Part shown: positions 6,054 to 8,260 of the stretch, in pieces
Position numbering within the stretch: position 1 is the stretch's first letter
Layout: every line of letters begins with the position of its first letter
NCBI GenBank assembly: GCA_902783515.1
Contig: CACZRK010000364.1
Location: forward strand, 1-8,260
DNA from: an uncultured Coriobacteriaceae bacterium
GTDB lineage: Bacteria; Actinomycetota; Coriobacteriia; Coriobacteriales; UMGS124
Length of the DNA stretch: 8,260 nt
Reading direction: 5' to 3'
Translations under genes and position numbers: made by a program
Notes under the pieces: generated by a model
The model's input: only the letters and a program-made list of their open reading frames with translations
Told to the model about the DNA's origin: nothing
Databases searched by the model: none

Positions 6054-7106
6054 CTAGTACACCATGCCCATCGCCGCGCGAACCTCGTCGAGCGTCGCGT
6101 TGGCGACCTCGTTCATGACGCGGTTGCCCTCGTGGAGGACGTCCTTCACGTAGGCAAGGTCGTTCTCAAACTGGTGACGGCGCTCGCGGATCGGGGCGAG
6201 GAAGTCGTTCACGGACTGCGTGACGTACGCCTTCAGCGCACCGGCCCCGGCGTCGCCGATCTCCTCCGCGATCTCCACCTCGCTGCGGCCGGTGCACAGC
6301 GCGGCCGTCGTGAGCAGCGCGGAGACGCCCGGGCGACGCTCCTTGTCAAACGTGATCCTGCGCTCGCCGTCCGTCTGGGACTTCCTGATGCGCTTCGCGG
6401 TCTCCTCGGCCGTCATGGACAGGCTGATCGCGTTGCCGTAGGACTTGCTCATCTTGCGGCCGTCAAGGCCGGGGATCTCGATGGCGTCGGAGATGAGCGC
6501 GTCGGGCTCGGGGAAGACCCGCGCCCCGAAGCGCTCGTTGAAGCGGCGCGCGACGGTGCGCGTGATTTCGATGTGCGGCAGCTGGTCCTTGCCGACGGGG
6601 ACGACGTTGCCCTTGCAGAACAGGATGTCGCACGCCTGGTGGATCGGGTAGGTGAGCAGCAGGCCGGTCAGCGCGTGGCCGGACGCCTCCATCTCGGCCT
6701 TGACCGTGGGGTTGCGCTGGAGCTCGGCCTCGGTGACCAGCGACAGGAAGGGGAGCAGCAGCTGGTTGCACGCAGGGATGGCGGAGTGCACGTAGATGGG
6801 CGTCTTGGCGGGATCGATGCCACAGGCGAGGTAGTCCATCACCATGTTGTAGACGTTGTCCTGGATGTTCGCCGTCGTGTCGCGGTCGGTGATGACCTGG
6901 TAGTCGGCGATGAGGACGCGCGTGGCGACGCCCATGTTCTGCAGGCGGACGCGCTCGCGAATCGTGCCGAAGTAGTGCCCGAGGTGCAGGCGGCCCGTCG
7001 GGCGGTCGCCCGTCAGCATCGTGTACTTCTCGGGATGGATCGCGAGGTCTGCCTTGATCTCGTTGCTGCGCTCGAGGCTCGCCTCGAAGCTGCCGACGTT
7101 TGGCAT
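6054..7106 (-). CDS. trpS: Tryptophanyl-tRNA synthetase
   Basis: This 350-residue class I aminoacyl-tRNA synthetase activates tryptophan with ATP and attaches it to tRNA-Trp in the cytoplasm. The N-terminal Rossmann fold carries the HIGH-type motif as HLGH (41-44) in TGDRPTGRLHLGHYFG, and the second ATP motif is KMSKS (218-222) in LDGRKMSKSYGN. PVGKDQLPHIEITR (170-183) is the conserved stretch around the active site. The helical C-terminal part from about residue 230 recognises the anticodon. The form with HLGHYFG and YQVITDRD belongs to the branch also found in many anaerobes, rather than the Bacillus-type with a different HIGH variant. AAGGAG (7117-7112) lies five bases before ATG 7106, which settles the start. 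The HAD gene follows within 32 bases. No T-box motif is visible in the leader. Confidence 0.96.
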   Translation of the reverse strand: MPNVGSFEASLERSNEIKADLAIHPEKYTMLTGDRPTGRLHLGHYFGTIRERVRLQNMGVATRVLIADYQVITDRDTTANIQDNVYNMVMDYLACGIDPAKTPIYVHSAIPACNQLLLPFLSLVTEAELQRNPTVKAEMEASGHALTGLLLTYPIHQACDILFCKGNVVPVGKDQLPHIEITRTVARRFNERFGARVFPEPDALISDAIEIPGLDGRKMSKSYGNAISLSMTAEETAKRIRKSQTDGERRITFDKERRPGVSALLTTAALCTGRSEVEIAEEIGDAGAGALKAYVTQSVNDFLAPIRERRHQFENDLAYVKDVLHEGNRVMNEVANATLDEVRAAMGMVY

Positions 7107-7249
7107 GCGTGCTCCTTCGTTCTTGGGCGGATTGTGCGTGATGTCTGGCCGCGTCGCGTCTGGGGGCGCGCGGGCCCTTTGGCGACCGGCGCTCGCTATG
7201 GTAGCGCTGACGGCGCGAAATCCTCGTGAGCGCGACCGAACAGTGTTGG

Positions 7250-7279
7250 TTTATACCTGATGAAGACCGTTCTCGACAA
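7250..7279 (-). promoter_or_regulatory. Candidate trpS promoter
   Basis: Read on the minus strand, TTGTCG (7279-7274) and TATAAA (7255-7250) are separated by 18 bases. This would start transcription near 7243 and give a leader of about 136 bases. The -35 overlaps a perfect palindrome at 7265-7284. A second possible -10, TACCAT (7203-7198), lies closer to the gene inside CGCTA/TAGCG (7194-7206) but lacks a -35. Confidence 0.45.
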
Positions 7280-7284
7280 CGGTC
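7265..7284. promoter_or_regulatory. Palindromic candidate operator in the divergent promoter region
   Basis: GACCGTT (7265-7271) and AACGGTC (7278-7284) are exact inverted copies separated by six bases. A 20-base dyad with two half-turns is typical of sites for dimeric repressors. It overlaps the proposed trpS -35, so a bound protein would block that promoter. No regulator gene lies in the window. Confidence 0.4.
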
Positions 7285-7295
7285 GTCGGTTATTC

Positions 7296-7321
7296 TCCCC
7301 CTGATACGGGGGACATACAAT
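7296..7321 (+). promoter_or_regulatory. Dyad plus -10 element upstream of the DUF4013-like gene
   Basis: TCCCCC (7296-7301) and GGGGGA (7308-7313) form a perfect dyad around TGATAC, directly before a good -10, TACAAT (7316-7321). A poor -35 (TTATTC, 7290-7295) would leave a 20-base spacer filled by the dyad. That layout resembles MerR-family promoters, but the -35 is too weak to be sure. Transcription would begin near 7328, after the ATG at 7325, favouring the later start of the gene. Confidence 0.4.
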
Positions 7322-7390
7322 CATATGCGCGGCGGGCGGCGAGCTGCCAGCCTGTCCGTGAGAGGCGACGACGCGGGAGGACGAGTGCGC

Positions 7391-8260
7391 ATGGGGTCTG
7401 ACAGAAGGTTCGTCGGCAGGGCATGGCGTGACCTGGCGGGCACGCGCTCCCTGTTCGGAAAGCTGTGCCTGCTCACTTTGCTGCAGGTCGTGCCCGTGAT
7501 CGGGCAGATGGCACTGCTCGGGTGCGCGATGAGCTGGCTGCGCGAGGCGGCGTGGGGGATGAGGACGCCTCTGCCCAAGCACGTCCTGGGCGCCCAGACA
7601 CCCGGGTTCTGGTCGCGCGGCGCGAAGGCGTGGGTCGTCATCGTGCTCTACGCGCTGATCGGCACCGCCGCGACCACCCTGCTCGCGGGCTGCCTCTCGC
7701 TTGCCGGCTACGAGCTGTCGGGCATGACGATGCACGTGGTGAGCGCCCTGCTCGTCGCGGCGATCGTCGTCGTCTGGATCCTGCTCGTCATCCTGCTCGC
7801 GATGGGTCTGGTGCGCCTCGCCATCTACGACCGCTTCTCGACGGCGTGGCAGTGGGGCCAGCAGATGCGCATGGCGGGCGCCGACTTCGGCGGCCTCGTG
7901 AAGATCTTCTTCGGGCTGCTGCTGCAGTCGCTGCTCGTCGGTGTCTTCGTGTGCGTCGCCGCCGTGCTTGCCGTGGCGGGTACCGCGTCGCTCGGCGTCC
8001 ATCTCGCGATGACGGAGATCCTGAGCGGCGCGCTGCAGACCGGCTCCGCCGCGCCCGTCATGTCGGCGGCGACGGCCTTCGGGGCATGGGTGATCGTGCT
8101 GTGCGTCGTCGCCTTCGTGCTCTCCGTGCCCGGCACGATCCTGGACCTCGTCGGGTGGCGGGCGCTCGGCACCTGGGCGGCGCTGCTTGACGTGCCCGCC
8201 TGGGGCGCCCCGGGCGACCCGCTGCCCGCGCCTCGCGCGTCGCTCGACGCCGCGGCAGCG
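7391..8260 (+). CDS. DUF4013-like polytopic membrane protein (partial, 3' end outside window)
   Basis: The reading frame is open to the last base: 290 residues without a stop, so the C-terminus is missing. Hydrophobic segments lie at about 23-50, 81-105, 116-146, 170-204 and 230-258. The first has the pattern LLTLLQVVPVIGQMALLGCAMSWLR broken by the P-x-x-G typical of DUF4013 proteins, and WGQQMRMAGADFGGLVKIF (154-172) fits the conserved amphipathic stretch of that family. Its function is unknown. The end of the visible part turns Pro/Ala-rich (about 266-290), suggesting a cytoplasmic linker or tail. GGGAGG (7375-7380) lies ten bases before ATG 7391 and four before an in-frame GTG at 7385. Since ligA uses a four-base spacing and other genes here five, the GTG start (two extra residues) is a real alternative. 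ATG 7325 is in frame too but lies at the predicted transcription start. Confidence 0.8.
   Translation, partial: MGSDRRFVGRAWRDLAGTRSLFGKLCLLTLLQVVPVIGQMALLGCAMSWLREAAWGMRTPLPKHVLGAQTPGFWSRGAKAWVVIVLYALIGTAATTLLAGCLSLAGYELSGMTMHVVSALLVAAIVVVWILLVILLAMGLVRLAIYDRFSTAWQWGQQMRMAGADFGGLVKIFFGLLLQSLLVGVFVCVAAVLAVAGTASLGVHLAMTEILSGALQTGSAAPVMSAATAFGAWVIVLCVVAFVLSVPGTILDLVGWRALGTWAALLDVPAWGAPGDPLPAPRASLDAAAA

Noticed and set aside
6132..7229. Long plus-strand open frame over trpS (365 residues)
   Set aside because: This is a shadow of trpS, which has complete synthetase motifs and a good ribosome binding site on the other strand.
7107..7250. T-box riboswitch in the trpS leader
   Set aside because: No T-box sequence (TGGNACCGCGG-like), specifier stem or terminator/antiterminator pair could be found in the minus-strand leader.

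Overview
The window is GC-rich, with strong G/C preference at third codon positions, Shine-Dalgarno-led genes and an actinobacterial type of NAD-dependent DNA ligase. In the ligase adenylation domain the usual H and Y positions are Y and F, as in mycobacterial LigA. Together with the gene mix (small MscS, LigA, Cof-type phosphatase, HLGH-type TrpRS, DUF4013 membrane protein) this suggests an actinomycete, plausibly of the Coriobacteriia. That placement is inference, not proof. There are no insertion sequences, integrases, phage genes or CRISPR repeats; this looks like ordinary chromosome.

Layout. A complete tRNA-Val(CAC) with an encoded CCA end opens the window and is closed by a textbook intrinsic terminator. 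Next, on the minus strand, comes a small MscS-type mechanosensitive channel gene (236-1057). A 303-base divergent region separates it from ligA (1361-3664, plus) and holds a run of perfect inverted repeats, two of which compete for the same strand, so the ligA leader may be structured. LigA has two unusual parts: an N-terminal extension carrying a sliding-clamp-like TLPLF peptide, and a duplicated GHRAGDP module inside its helix-hairpin-helix region. Downstream on the same strand is a 379-residue protein of unrecognised function (3779-4918): two related beta-sandwich-like modules with a C-x3-C-S-L motif, a carboxypeptidase-regulatory-like module and a low-complexity tail, with no visible signal peptide.

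The 254-base convergent region (4919-5172) contains an A+T-rich island and a very strong hairpin. It separates the plus-strand block from a minus-strand pair transcribed trpS (7106-6054) then a Cof-like HAD phosphatase (6021-5173), 32 bases apart and probably co-transcribed. A 284-base divergent region with two clean palindromes and recognisable -10 elements precedes a plus-strand DUF4013-like polytopic membrane protein that runs off the right end.

The genes do not form one pathway: DNA joining, tRNA charging, osmotic safety valve and sugar-phosphate-type phosphatase are housekeeping functions. The least explained items are the Ig-like/Cys-motif protein, the LigA insert, the ligA leader folds and the palindromes at 7265-7313.
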